DNA of 23,212 nt from a virus: positions 1 through 23,212 of the IMG/VR virus record IMGVR_UViG_3300031787_000873; one strand, 5' to 3'. The notes under the pieces were generated by a model, which worked only from the letters and a program-made list of their open reading frames with translations, was not told where the DNA came from and did no database searches. The translations under genes were made by a program, and so were the position numbers. Below are positions 10,840 to 18,977 of this stretch, in pieces (the stretch's first letter is position 1; every line of letters starts with the position of its first letter).

Positions 10840-10903
10840 TTATCCTCATATCCTCAAGATCTACTTATCTAATAATCTCAAATAAGCTTAAGTTGTACAG
10901 GTT

Positions 10904-10947
10904 AAAAAAAGACCCGCTTCGACAGGAGGGCGTTTAGTCGAAGCGGG
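10904..10947 (-). terminator. strong Rho-independent terminator after the capsid operon
   Basis: On the minus strand, GC-rich arms CCCGCTTCGAC/GTCGAAGCGGG (11 bp) enclose a 13-base loop and are followed by seven T residues (10910-10904). It lies about 18 bases after the stop of the 121-aa gene and ends the portal-scaffold-capsid unit before the connector/fibre unit. Confidence 0.9.
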
Positions 10948-10964
10948 CGTCCTAGATATGTGCC

Positions 10965-11330
10965 TTAGAGGCGCTCGTATAGGTATCCTTTTTCTTGAAG
11001 GTGTGCTGCCACATTCTTCGGAACCTTATACTTTTGTCCGGCCTTAAAGGAATAGTTATTTCCTACGCCGATTGTTACAAATTCTAGATCTTCAGCTAGA
11101 CGAATAACTTGACTGTCGTCTGCACTTGTTACGCCCAGAGACTCGACTTCATCGATAACTGTTGGCTCTGATCCTGTTGTAAGATCATAGACTTCAGTCT
11201 CTAGTCTCTCCGCCTCAACTTGTGAGGCTAGTGTCATTTCTTCAGCCCTCTTTGCGAGAGCTTCTGCGTTGGCCTTCATCATTTCTTCACGTTGACGGCC
11301 AGTAAAATCAGTAACTTTTGCTTTTGCCAC
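10965..11330 (-). CDS. capsid-adjacent small protein, function unknown
   Basis: This gene encodes 121 aa and starts with GTG (11330) with AGGAG about 10 bases upstream. The N-terminal half is a charged helix (REEMMKANAEALAKRAEEM). A linker follows, and the C-terminal half is a compact domain (LEFVTIGVGNNYSFKAGQKY, then VPKNVAAHLQEKGYLYERL) whose final segment looks like a small fold common beside capsid genes in actinobacterial phages. It lies directly after the major capsid gene and before the terminator. A head decoration or head-completion role is likely from position; I cannot name the family. Confidence 0.75.
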   Translation of the reverse strand: MAKAKVTDFTGRQREEMMKANAEALAKRAEEMTLASQVEAERLETEVYDLTTGSEPTVIDEVESLGVTSADDSQVIRLAEDLEFVTIGVGNNYSFKAGQKYKVPKNVAAHLQEKGYLYERL

Positions 11331-11397
11331 GATTATTATTCTCCTAAGTTCTTGTTTTTAGTGGGCAGTTTTAAGACATACCCAGGTCATAAAGTTC

Positions 11398-12474
11398 TTA
11401 GTTGGTTTCTGCCAAGACTACAGACTGGTCAGTAATAAGACCAAGACCATAGATAGCGTACCAAGCAAGCGCATGCTCACGACCGAAGTCAAGAATACCG
11501 CCATCGCGGAGTTCGACTGGAAGGGAGATTGCGTGACCGAATGCATTGTCACCAATAAAGATTGCTGTGTAGCGATCCTTGTTACCGTTACCGGTCTTTG
11601 TTACTGGGGTGGTGTAACCTCCACCAGTTGGGTAGACAATTGAGCCAGGAGCAACAGCGGTGTCAGTTGTGTAACCTGAACCTGCACCGTTTGTTACCTT
11701 CTGGATCTGTGTGGTCTCAATGAATACTGTGTCGTATAGACGACCAATTTCACCGAGCATGAAGTTACCTGGAGCAGCGTACTTAGTGACTTCAATAAAT
11801 TCTGGAAGATCACGAAGACGACGGCTCTGGTGTGGGTGAACGAATGCCACGTAGGTTTCGCCCAACCGTGGAATGTTCTTGGTTGCTAGAGTCTCGACTG
11901 CATCCTTAACAGTAGAGGTGGTTAGGTGGAAGTTACCGGTCAAAGAAGCACGGGAAGATCCAACAGTACCTGATGTGTACCAGTCATTGACTGCTACGTT
12001 AGCAGAACGATCATAACCGTAAATAACGGAAGATGCTGCCATGAGTGTGTCGCGTGCCTGGCCATCAAGATAGAGGGCCATGTTGCGACCAAGAAGACGT
12101 GAAGCAGATGCCATCACATCGTCGAAGGATGCATTGAGAAGAAGTTCAGATACTGCAATTGCGTATCCGTGCTCTGCAACAGTAATTGAAAATTGCTGTG
12201 CTGTCAATGCGTTTGTCTGCATACGAACACCTTCAACAAGCGCTGAAGCGAAGCCGAGGTTGTTGTAACGCATAAAGTTAATCTGGAGACCAGGTGCAAC
12301 GCCTAGTTCAGTCTTCTTAACAGCGAACTGTTCGAAGCGAAGAATCGGCATTGACTGGAAAAGGATTTCCTTTGACCAGATTGTTTGAATTGCTTGGGTA
12401 AGCTGGCTATTAGCGCCAGAATACGCTGTAGGTGACGCGGCGAGATTACCGGTACCTGTTACGGCTGATGCCAT
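11398..12474 (-). CDS. major capsid protein, N4-gp56 family
   Basis: This gene encodes 358 aa with an ATG start and AAGGAG about 9 bases upstream. It has the features of the N4-gp56 branch of HK97-fold capsid proteins. An N-terminal helix (SQLTQAIQTIWSKEILFQS) is followed by an early RF-QFAVKK segment, a SVSELLL-like part (IAVSELLLNASFDDVM), YVAFVHPHQSRRLRDLPEF and then GEIGRLYDTVFIETTQI, the typical P-domain/G-loop series. It follows the scaffold gene and precedes the capsid-associated gene. There is no obvious N-terminal prohead protease delta domain, in line with a separate scaffold. Role: icosahedral shell. Confidence 0.92.
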   Translation of the reverse strand: MASAVTGTGNLAASPTAYSGANSQLTQAIQTIWSKEILFQSMPILRFEQFAVKKTELGVAPGLQINFMRYNNLGFASALVEGVRMQTNALTAQQFSITVAEHGYAIAVSELLLNASFDDVMASASRLLGRNMALYLDGQARDTLMAASSVIYGYDRSANVAVNDWYTSGTVGSSRASLTGNFHLTTSTVKDAVETLATKNIPRLGETYVAFVHPHQSRRLRDLPEFIEVTKYAAPGNFMLGEIGRLYDTVFIETTQIQKVTNGAGSGYTTDTAVAPGSIVYPTGGGYTTPVTKTGNGNKDRYTAIFIGDNAFGHAISLPVELRDGGILDFGREHALAWYAIYGLGLITDQSVVLAETN

Positions 12475-12520
12475 GTCGGTATTACTCCTTAGTGTTAATT
12501 AACATAGTTGAAATTACTTT

Positions 12521-13297
12521 TTATCCGAATATTCCCTTACCGCGATCGGTTGCTGATCCCAGCAAACGTTGACGGTGTTTTGCGTACTCGGTAACCGACA
12601 TAGCGGCTATTTGCTCCGCCGTGAACTGTTGTTGATCCGAATTGGTGTCGAGGGGTCCGGAAGGCGGCGCGGTTACCCGGCTGCCTGTCATTTCTCTACG
12701 AGCAGACTGCATAGCCTGCTGTGCAGAGTCAAGGATACGTGATGAACGTTCCTTTAGACCTGAGATACTGGATTCAATTTCCTCTTTAGTATTACCTGTA
12801 ATTAAGTCCAATAGCTCTGGTAAAACATTGTCCCTTTCATCCTGTAGGCGCTGATTGCGGTACTCATTGAGTTCTGCAAACTGACGCTCTCTTTCGAGAA
12901 GAAGAAAGGCTTTTTCGCGCTCTACGCGCTCTTGCTCAATTCTTTCCGCCCACTCTTTTTCTTTAGACTCTAGGAGCTGGCGAACATCCATTTCAGCCTC
13001 TGCCTTCTTACGGGCTTCAGCCTCTTGTTCCTGACGAAGACGGTCAGCCTCTGCTTGACGATCTTCGCGTTCCTTCTTTAGAAGGGATACTTCTTCTTTA
13101 AGGGAATCAATCTGTGGGTAGAGTTTGGACTTCTCCTGCTCTCGTACCTTACGTAGATCCTCTTCGGTGTATGACTTACCAGTTGCGGCTTCTTTAGGCT
13201 GAACCGGTGTTACTAGAGTTTCTGTTTGTGTTGGCATATCCGTTTGAAATGCTTCACGCACTTCTGGAGTGTCAACAACATTTGTTGCTTCTGACAT
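12521..13297 (-). CDS. capsid scaffolding protein
   Basis: This gene encodes 258 aa with an ATG start and AAGGA upstream. The N-terminal ~50 residues are disordered. A long charged coiled coil rich in Glu, Arg, Lys and Gln (residues ~50-190; DLRKVREQEKSKLYPQIDSL) follows. The C-terminal ~60 residues end in a short helix and basic tail (TEYAKHRQRLLGSATDRGKG) suited to binding the capsid protein. Position between portal and capsid, length and composition are all typical of phage scaffolds, which guide prohead assembly and then leave. No protease motif is seen. Confidence 0.88.
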   Translation of the reverse strand: MSEATNVVDTPEVREAFQTDMPTQTETLVTPVQPKEAATGKSYTEEDLRKVREQEKSKLYPQIDSLKEEVSLLKKEREDRQAEADRLRQEQEAEARKKAEAEMDVRQLLESKEKEWAERIEQERVEREKAFLLLERERQFAELNEYRNQRLQDERDNVLPELLDLITGNTKEEIESSISGLKERSSRILDSAQQAMQSARREMTGSRVTAPPSGPLDTNSDQQQFTAEQIAAMSVTEYAKHRQRLLGSATDRGKGIFG

Positions 13298-13361
13298 GTT
13301 TATTCCTTAGGTTTAAGAGGTCGTTGTCCGAATTAATGCCACGATGACCTGCGGATTTATT

Positions 13362-15074
13362 TTATTGATCACCAAACTTAGAATCTGTTCCAGGCATCTT
13401 ACGTCCTGGAAGTCTGGTTCCATATGCTTTGGTGACCAAATCTATTTGGAGTTGTTCGATTGTTTGAGCCTCTTCAGGAGACATAACTCCTGGCTGACCC
13501 ATTGGTCCTGGACCAACTCCGCTACCAACTTCTGAACCAGGTGCAGGCGTTGAGCCCCCTGATCCATCTGGTAGCAATCCAGTTAACGATGCAATTGCTG
13601 CATCGATTTGCTTCTTTACAAGATTCAATGCGCCATCTGCTTTTGCGTCTGCAATAAGCTCTTGACGAATTTCTTGAAGCTTTTCATCTGGGAATTCTTC
13701 TCCCAAAGTTCTTAAAGCCCCTTCCCTACTCTCTAGATTTAAAGCCATCTTCTGTTGAATTTCGCTCAAGAGAATGAGCTTGTCTAGAGGAAGTGGTTGA
13801 GGGAAGTGAACCACTGTCTCATATGTTACAGGGTCGTTTGGATCTAATTGGGCTATTTGATCTAATTTTATTGGGCCATTAAAATCTGGGTTGTAGGTAA
13901 AAAGCTCTGGTTCTTTGATCGCAATGGTCAAAAGAGCAAGCTCGTTGATCTTCTTAATTCCCTCGCTATATTGAGTCATTTTCTGGTTATAGCGGTTCAT
14001 AAGAGGCTGATATTGAATAGATAGAGCTGTTCCAGAGGTGTTTGAGATTGGCTGAACTTGGCCTAGGGCAGTTTCGGGAACCCCCATCATTTCGTGCATT
14101 GAGGTCTTTAGAGTTGCAAGATACTGCATTGCTCCGGCAAGACCTTGTCCGCCACCTTCTAGATTAAATACCTGAGCATCCTTGGGTAGACCGCCCCAGA
14201 CCTTCTTCGGTCCCTTTTCAAGGGAGGATGCCTTGGCGCCCGTGATCACTGTGACCGGGGCTGCGTGATAGTTCACGATGTCGGCAATATCTGTAGCTAC
14301 TTCGTTATAGTTTCTATTTAAAACAATAATGTCATGGCAATCAGAAAGTCCCCAAGGGGATCCAGAAACACGGACGTTAGGAATATGAACTACTGGAATT
14401 GTTCCAATAGGGTTTGCTCTTGAATCAATCAACTCATCATTAATGTATTCTTCGATGCGATCGTCAGTAAGAATTTCAGTATATGTGTATACCTGACGAG
14501 TTCCTTCTAGGGATGTTCCCCAGAAACGGTACTTAAGCTTAAATCTAATTAAACGGGAGCGATCATGTGGATGAAACTCTGGAAAACAAAATGATGCGTT
14601 CAACGGAAGAATACGTACACGTCCAGGATGGACTCGCCCAGTAGAGTCTGTAAATGCCTCTTCGTAAGCTACCTTTACAAAGCAGTCCCCAGATACTCCG
14701 CCCTGTTGTCCCATTTCCCAAAGAACGCTATGCTTTTCATTGTCGGTTTCCCAAACTCTTTTTAGAATATCTGGAAGTATCGCATTTGTAGCGTAGCTGC
14801 TCTGGAAGGTAACTCCTCGACCAAAGGTGAAGTTACATATATAATCTGTAAAGGCTCTATAGTAATTAAATACCATTTGAGCTTCGCCAATTTCTCTGCG
14901 ATAAGCCCAGTGATGGCCAAGATACATTGCCCAGTTTAATGAATAACGGTTTAGACGAGGACCGTGAACCTCAAACTCTTCATCTGCTAATTCCACTAAT
15001 CCTAGTGGAGAAATTGAAATAGTTAAATCAGAGGATGCCGCCCTATACGACGGAGGACTAAAATCTATACTCAC
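13362..15074 (-). CDS. portal protein
   Basis: This gene encodes 570 aa. The best start is GTG at 15074, because the first in-frame ATG is about 50 codons later. The ribosome binding site (GAGAG) is weak. The order of segments is that of portal proteins: an N-terminal wing with aromatic residues (LNWAMYLGHHWAYRREIGEA), a central beta region (VYTYTEILTDDRIEEYINDE), an IPVVHIPN strand, LSDCHDIIVLNRNYNEVATD, MMGVPETALGQV with ISNTSGTALSIQYQPL (typical portal phrase), and a helical C-terminal part with a Pro/Gly-rich tail. It forms the dodecameric DNA channel and terminase docking site. It lies upstream of scaffold and capsid, as usual. Confidence 0.93.
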   Translation of the reverse strand: MSIDFSPPSYRAASSDLTISISPLGLVELADEEFEVHGPRLNRYSLNWAMYLGHHWAYRREIGEAQMVFNYYRAFTDYICNFTFGRGVTFQSSYATNAILPDILKRVWETDNEKHSVLWEMGQQGGVSGDCFVKVAYEEAFTDSTGRVHPGRVRILPLNASFCFPEFHPHDRSRLIRFKLKYRFWGTSLEGTRQVYTYTEILTDDRIEEYINDELIDSRANPIGTIPVVHIPNVRVSGSPWGLSDCHDIIVLNRNYNEVATDIADIVNYHAAPVTVITGAKASSLEKGPKKVWGGLPKDAQVFNLEGGGQGLAGAMQYLATLKTSMHEMMGVPETALGQVQPISNTSGTALSIQYQPLMNRYNQKMTQYSEGIKKINELALLTIAIKEPELFTYNPDFNGPIKLDQIAQLDPNDPVTYETVVHFPQPLPLDKLILLSEIQQKMALNLESREGALRTLGEEFPDEKLQEIRQELIADAKADGALNLVKKQIDAAIASLTGLLPDGSGGSTPAPGSEVGSGVGPGPMGQPGVMSPEEAQTIEQLQIDLVTKAYGTRLPGRKMPGTDSKFGDQ

Positions 15075-15089
15075 TCTATTTCACTCTCG

Positions 15090-15359
15090 TTAGCTAAGCT
15101 GATGATTTAACTTTTTTCTTCTTTTAATGTCCGCTTCTTTTCTTTTCTTTTTATCTATCAGTTCTTTTTTAGTATCACGAATTTCTACTTCTGCTTTTGA
15201 AGAAACGTATTGACCACCTTTTGAAGCGTACTGTTGTTTTACCCAAGAAGCGGCAGCAAATGAAAGTCCTTTGCTTCTTCTTGATGGGTATTTAGCTTTT
15301 GCTTGTGACACTAAGCTATTCCACAATACCTGATTTGAAGGTACTCCTGATTCAGCCAT
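15090..15359 (-). CDS. small basic protein, possibly DUF5872-like
   Basis: This gene encodes 89 aa with an ATG start. The phrase PSNQVLWNSLVSQAKAKYPS, then FAAASWVKQQYASKGGQY, follows a pattern (Pro-x-x-x-Leu-Trp, Ala, Trp-x-x-x-x-Tyr, Gly-Gly-x-Tyr) that I associate with small viral DUF5872-like proteins. The C-terminal 30 residues are a very basic helix (DKKKRKEADIKRRKKLNHQL), compatible with nucleic-acid binding. It lies between the 132-aa gene and the portal, 15 bases before the latter. Function unknown; a DNA-packaging or capsid-internal role is only inference. Confidence 0.75.
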   Translation of the reverse strand: MAESGVPSNQVLWNSLVSQAKAKYPSRRSKGLSFAAASWVKQQYASKGGQYVSSKAEVEIRDTKKELIDKKKRKEADIKRRKKLNHQLS

Positions 15360-15377
15360 CGCTCTCCTAAAGTAAGT

Positions 15378-15417
15378 GGTGCCCGGCTTCGGAGAAGGGG
15401 TAACGAAGCCGGGTACC
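15378..15417 (-). terminator. GC-rich hairpin, probable terminator or processing site
   Basis: A 14-bp stem (GGTGCCCGGCTTCG / CGAAGCCGGGTACC, with one G-U pair) encloses a 12-base loop between the 132-aa gene and the 89-aa gene. The minus-strand tail (CACTTACTTTAG) is only weakly T-rich, so it may attenuate or protect transcript ends rather than fully stop transcription. Its position before the portal could lower read-through from the terminase unit. Confidence 0.6.
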
Positions 15418-15438
15418 TAGTACGAAAGTTTACCCTGA

Positions 15439-15837
15439 TTAGTCAGTTACAGCTGCAGGGTTCATTCTTTGATAACGACCGCCTGAACGAGCAACCTCTT
15501 CAATCCGTGGTTCTGCGTAGTCTTGGAAGTTACCCTGAGAAAACTCATTTACATAAGTAGGAGCTTCAACCCATGCGGCTGAACCGACGTGGGCACGCTC
15601 TCTCATAGTCTCTTCTGCAGACTTCTCAAAAACATTTAGATTGTGGTTAGGACGCCCAGCTGGTGTGTCGTAGCCCTGATCAAGTCCAAGTTGAAAATCA
15701 TTTGGAACATCGGTATCAGTTGCTACTCCCTCTTCAAAGCGAAGAGGTCCGCGCTGTCCTGGAACAGCTCCAGCCATTTTACGTTCGTAAACTGAGCCGG
15801 TCTTCTCAGGAAAGCCAGGGTTTGGTGCAATTGCCAT
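15439..15837 (-). CDS. small protein between terminase and portal, function unknown
   Basis: This gene encodes 132 aa with an ATG start and AAGGAG upstream. It is hydrophilic, low in predicted helix and rich in Gly, Pro and Asn (MAIAPNPGFPEKTGSVYERK, DTPAGRPNHNLNVFEKS), with no membrane segment or catalytic motif. Proteins like this often sit between terminase and portal in actinobacterial phages. I do not recognise a family. It could be a minor head protein; position is the only support. Confidence 0.75.
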   Translation of the reverse strand: MAIAPNPGFPEKTGSVYERKMAGAVPGQRGPLRFEEGVATDTDVPNDFQLGLDQGYDTPAGRPNHNLNVFEKSAEETMRERAHVGSAAWVEAPTYVNEFSQGNFQDYAEPRIEEVARSGGRYQRMNPAAVTD

Positions 15838-15864
15838 TATTTACTCCTTATAAGGTTTTTAAGG

Positions 15865-15897
15865 ATCCTTGTATATAAGTTTGGTACCTACAAGGAT
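15865..15897 (-). terminator. weak hairpin after the terminase gene
   Basis: A 9-bp stem (ATCCTTGTA / TACAAGGAT) with a 15-base loop lies in the 85-base gap between the terminase stop and the next gene. On the minus strand it is followed by CCTTAAAAACC, not a T run. It may be a weak terminator or an mRNA processing structure. The gap otherwise contains only the AAGGAG site for the 132-aa gene. Confidence 0.35.
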
Positions 15898-15922
15898 ATT
15901 TTTGGTCCTAAACGAATTTCTA

Positions 15923-17551
15923 TTAAAAGAATGGAGATGCGCTAACCTCTACGGTTGGCATGACCATTTCTTGTGTTAGAGAACACGCTAGTGCCAAAGA
16001 GTCCACAAAATCGTCGTGTGCGTGTGCCTCTTTAGGGGCTTCAACTAAGAAGTTGGGACCCTTATATTGTACTTCGGCATCCGTCATTTGTTGGTAGAAA
16101 CGCTTCCAAATACGAAGATTTCGTGTTTTAGCGTGGGAAGGCCAAGAAATCATCTGGCGCTGTATTAGGGCCTGTAAATGCTTCCAACGCTTAGATTGAT
16201 CGCTCTGGCTAGAGGTGGTTGCAACAACCTGGGCTCTAGGAATAAGAACCTTTAGTCGTTGAGCTACCGCATCTCCAACCCCGTTTGCGTCTACCGCAAT
16301 GGCCAAAACGTCGTAGTTTCCTAGGAAGTTAACTATTTGGAAGTACTGTTCTTCCCAATCGTCTCCCTGGATTTCCATCCAATTTAGAATTCTATGGTCG
16401 TAATAGCCAAACTCATCTGGACGATCCCAGTCAACCCATACAACGGTAACTACGGTTGAGTCCATCTTACGTGCAGGATCTATCCCCACTACTACTGGGG
16501 ATGCGTGCCAACTCTTGACTAGCTGTTGAGAAGTGTCTCCCAAATCATCCATTACAGATGAAGTTACGAACATACCCCGCTCTAGTAACCATTTGCAATT
16601 GTAGGAGAGCTGAAACTCGTCAGAATCTTCACCAATTCGTAACATCTCTTTACGAATAAACTTTTCATAGTTTTCATTGAACTTGGCAACATCTCTCCAG
16701 TCCCACTGAAAATGATTTTGCCTGCTTGTACGTCCCACTTGACGTCTCTTATTTAGCTGTATAGATCTGTAGAAGTTGTTTTTCATGGTAGATGGGGTCC
16801 CGGTCTTAACCATCGTTGCGTTGTAGTACGCACCCATAGGGGCAATAGACTTAGAGACTATAAAGTCGTCTGCCTCTTGACACTCATCAATGACCATTAG
16901 GTGGAAAGACTTAGATTCAATCTTTGCACGAGGGTTAGCTGTCATCATCATTAGTGTTGAGCCCGAGTTTTTAAGCTTTATATTTCTTGTAACTCCAGGG
17001 TTCTTTCCAGGCATATCATCAATTTCCGGATCGCCAAGAACCTCTAGTGCCTGTGGGCTTGTTAATCGACTTACTGTTCTTGAGTAAAGAGTTTCTGCCT
17101 GTGCTTGAATAGGAGCAAACATTCCAACCCATAAACCAGACGTAAACTTACCCAATAGATCTGGATACATCTTAGCCAACCTAGGCAGAATAACCATAAG
17201 AGTAGCTACAACGTTTGCTATTGTTTCTGACTTTCCAGACTGACGAGCTGCAAGAGCAGTTATTTCTTCTCCGTCATTGACTATGACGCTTTCTATAATT
17301 CTTTTAGCTAACGGTTTCTGGTAGGGGTGTAGGTCGTGCCCAACAAGCAAAACCATAAAGGAAAGGATCTTATCTACTAGGACAGCTACGAACTCTTTAG
17401 ATAGTTCATCCATCTCGTCCTCATCGGACTCTAGGGTTTCGTAATCTTCTTCGTCCTCAGGACCATCTACCTCTTCAAACTGTGAATCATCTTCATAGTC
17501 AAGATCGTCATCCTCATCCTCAAAGTCGTTGAACTCAAAGTCTTCACGCAT
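15923..17551 (-). CDS. terL: terminase large subunit
   Basis: This gene encodes 542 aa with an ATG start that overlaps the upstream gene by 8 bases. The ATPase domain has Walker A ARQSGKSE (102-109), Walker B LMVIDE (218-223, D222/E223) and a coupling motif KTGTPS (249-254). The RNase H-like nuclease domain has Asp358 in VVVGIDPARKMDST, Asp421 in VLAIAVDANGVGD and Asp513/514 in HDDFVDSLALA. All key residues for ATP hydrolysis and DNA cleavage are present, so the enzyme looks active. The first ~50 residues are an unusually acidic extension (EDEDDDLDYEDDSQFEEVDG) before the usual domain start. It cuts and translocates concatemeric DNA into the prohead via the portal encoded downstream. Confidence 0.96.
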   Translation of the reverse strand: MREDFEFNDFEDEDDDLDYEDDSQFEEVDGPEDEEDYETLESDEDEMDELSKEFVAVLVDKILSFMVLLVGHDLHPYQKPLAKRIIESVIVNDGEEITALAARQSGKSETIANVVATLMVILPRLAKMYPDLLGKFTSGLWVGMFAPIQAQAETLYSRTVSRLTSPQALEVLGDPEIDDMPGKNPGVTRNIKLKNSGSTLMMMTANPRAKIESKSFHLMVIDECQEADDFIVSKSIAPMGAYYNATMVKTGTPSTMKNNFYRSIQLNKRRQVGRTSRQNHFQWDWRDVAKFNENYEKFIRKEMLRIGEDSDEFQLSYNCKWLLERGMFVTSSVMDDLGDTSQQLVKSWHASPVVVGIDPARKMDSTVVTVVWVDWDRPDEFGYYDHRILNWMEIQGDDWEEQYFQIVNFLGNYDVLAIAVDANGVGDAVAQRLKVLIPRAQVVATTSSQSDQSKRWKHLQALIQRQMISWPSHAKTRNLRIWKRFYQQMTDAEVQYKGPNFLVEAPKEAHAHDDFVDSLALACSLTQEMVMPTVEVSASPFF

Positions 17552-17774
17552 TTACTCTCCTACTTAACGACTCTAGGGCCTCATGTAGCACCTCTGATGC
17601 TAATCGAGCTTCTTCTAAAAATGTAGCGTCTTCTGTACGGCTCCACATGGATAGGTTACGATCAATGTTATAAATAGAGTTATTTACCCACCCCACTATT
17701 TCTCCTGAAGGAAGGGTTTGTATTCGTTTTTGAACCCGTGTTATTTCACGCTGTTGTTTACGCTTCTTAAACAT
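17544..17774 (-). CDS. small helical protein upstream of terminase
   Basis: This gene encodes 76 aa; its ATG overlaps the upstream stop as TGATG. The sequence is basic at the N-terminus (MFKKRKQQREITRVQKR), then LPSGEIVGWVNNSIYNIDRN followed by an all-helical ending (FLEEARLASEVLHEALESLS). Proteins with this Leu-Pro-x-x-Glu-Ile-x-x-Trp pattern are found beside terminases in actinobacterial phages. It ends 8 bases inside the terminase gene. It could be a small-terminase-like or packaging accessory protein, but no helix-turn-helix is clear. Function unknown. Confidence 0.75.
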   Translation of the reverse strand: MFKKRKQQREITRVQKRIQTLPSGEIVGWVNNSIYNIDRNLSMWSRTEDATFLEEARLASEVLHEALESLSRRVNA

Positions 17775-18067
17775 CAGTTACTCTCTTTTACTCCTTGACG
17801 TATAGCATCCCAGTTTACCTCGTCCTTTTTTAATCCTCTACCCCGTATGGCGTAGGTTAGAGCCTCGCTCTCTGTATATCCAGTTTTTGCCCACTTACCC
17901 ATAACTATTGCCCTTTTTGTAAAGGGTATGCGTATAGATACCCCGGACCCATGCCTAAAAGGTTCGTCAATTTCCTGAGTCTCAGCTTTTTCATACAGAC
18001 CTTTTGGCTTGTACGGATAGGTTAGGCCATGCCAGTAATAGTTTCCTATATCTTTTGTTGTAGCCAT
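17774..18067 (-). CDS. small conserved-type protein, function unknown
   Basis: This gene encodes 97 aa; its ATG overlaps the KTSC-gene stop as TAATG and its own stop overlaps the next ATG. It has an aromatic N-terminus (IGNYYWHGLTYPYKPKGLY) and a C-terminal helical part (TESEALTYAIRGRGLKKDEV, WDAIRQGVKE) that may bind DNA, but no firm helix-turn-helix is visible. As the second gene upstream of the terminase large subunit it is another candidate for the missing small terminase. Family not recognised. Confidence 0.7.
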   Translation of the reverse strand: MATTKDIGNYYWHGLTYPYKPKGLYEKAETQEIDEPFRHGSGVSIRIPFTKRAIVMGKWAKTGYTESEALTYAIRGRGLKKDEVNWDAIRQGVKESN

Positions 18068-18711
18068 TACTTACTCCGTTTCTTCTTTTCAGCAGCAAGC
18101 TGAGCCGCTCTGGTTGCCCTATAAGCAAACATTCTTACATCAGTAGGGACAGAGCTTATATCTGCAGGGCCTCTAGGTTTGTAGTCTAAAACATCCCTAA
18201 TGTATTCATACTTGCTTGGTTTTTCTCTAAAATCTTCCCACTCATCCATACTAACGTCGTAATAGTTATATACGGTGGAGTCTCTAAAGACGATTGTTAA
18301 TGTGCTTCTATTTGGGTCGTATGCTGCTGCAACAGTTCTTGGGCGTTCTGGTTTGCTAGTAGCTGTTGGCGCCTCTGTAAGGTTACCCCTAAAAGATACT
18401 GGAGCATACGCCTCTTCACCCGGTTCAGGGTATATTGCTAGGGCCGGATCGAGATACATCATCTCGTTTTCGTAGTATGCGCCTCTAGGATCTATATTTA
18501 CATCGATCTCATTTGTTGTATATCCCGGACGAGTTACGCCTCTAGAAAGCTGCTCTCCTAGACTTCTTCTTTCTTTTTTTATTGCTCGTATTATCTCTTG
18601 AGGGAGATAGTTTTCTAAATCACTCGCATCCATTCTGTTCATGGCATTGCGGGCTCTACGTGCAGCTTCTTCTGCAGCGCTTATTCTATTCCAGCCTCTT
18701 CTATTTACCAT
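18067..18711 (-). CDS. KTSC-domain protein
   Basis: This gene encodes 214 aa with an ATG start 5 bases after the stop of the 86-aa gene. The N-terminal 60 residues are a basic helix (EEAARRARNAMNRMDASDLE). The middle is a flexible Pro-rich part. Residues ~124-176 match the KTSC layout: TVAAAYDPNRSTLTIVFRDS, then TVYNYYDVSMDEWEDF and a terminal helix KYEYIRDVLDY. KTSC domains occur in phage and bacterial proteins and next to lysyl-tRNA synthetase; their molecular role is not clear. The last 20 residues are basic and Ala-rich. Its place in a terminase-led operon suggests a packaging or early head function, which is inference. Confidence 0.75.
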   Translation of the reverse strand: MVNRRGWNRISAAEEAARRARNAMNRMDASDLENYLPQEIIRAIKKERRSLGEQLSRGVTRPGYTTNEIDVNIDPRGAYYENEMMYLDPALAIYPEPGEEAYAPVSFRGNLTEAPTATSKPERPRTVAAAYDPNRSTLTIVFRDSTVYNYYDVSMDEWEDFREKPSKYEYIRDVLDYKPRGPADISSVPTDVRMFAYRATRAAQLAAEKKKRSK

Positions 18712-18716
18712 GAGCC

Positions 18717-18977
18717 TTACTCACAAAGATGTGTCTCTAGATGATTTTCAGATATAACTGTTAAACAGATATTGCACTTAAACCAACGAAGTTCTTTATA
18801 GTCATTTTGTGCAGTGCCCTCAACTGGCAGCTCATAACCGCCATTCTCAGCCTGCTTATCGTATTCATATACGATTTTTGGTTCCTCAAGAAGCTCAGGA
18901 GGAAATGGTCCTCTAGGCTGCATAACAGTGTTAGGAACAGGATGTCCCTGCTTAGTTATTATCGTCTCTATCTTCAT
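18717..18977 (-). CDS. small zinc-finger-like protein
   Basis: This gene encodes 86 aa with an ATG start and overlaps the upstream gene by 26 bases. The N-terminal 60 residues are Pro/Glu rich without a recognisable fold. The C-terminus FKCNICLTVISENHLETHLC carries Cys-x2-Cys and His-x3-His with one more Cys, a C2H2-like zinc finger. Together with the Cys-rich protein encoded upstream it makes a pair of small metal-binding candidates at the head of the terminase operon. Nucleic-acid binding is likely but not proven. Confidence 0.75.
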   Translation of the reverse strand: MKIETIITKQGHPVPNTVMQPRGPFPPELLEEPKIVYEYDKQAENGGYELPVEGTAQNDYKELRWFKCNICLTVISENHLETHLCE

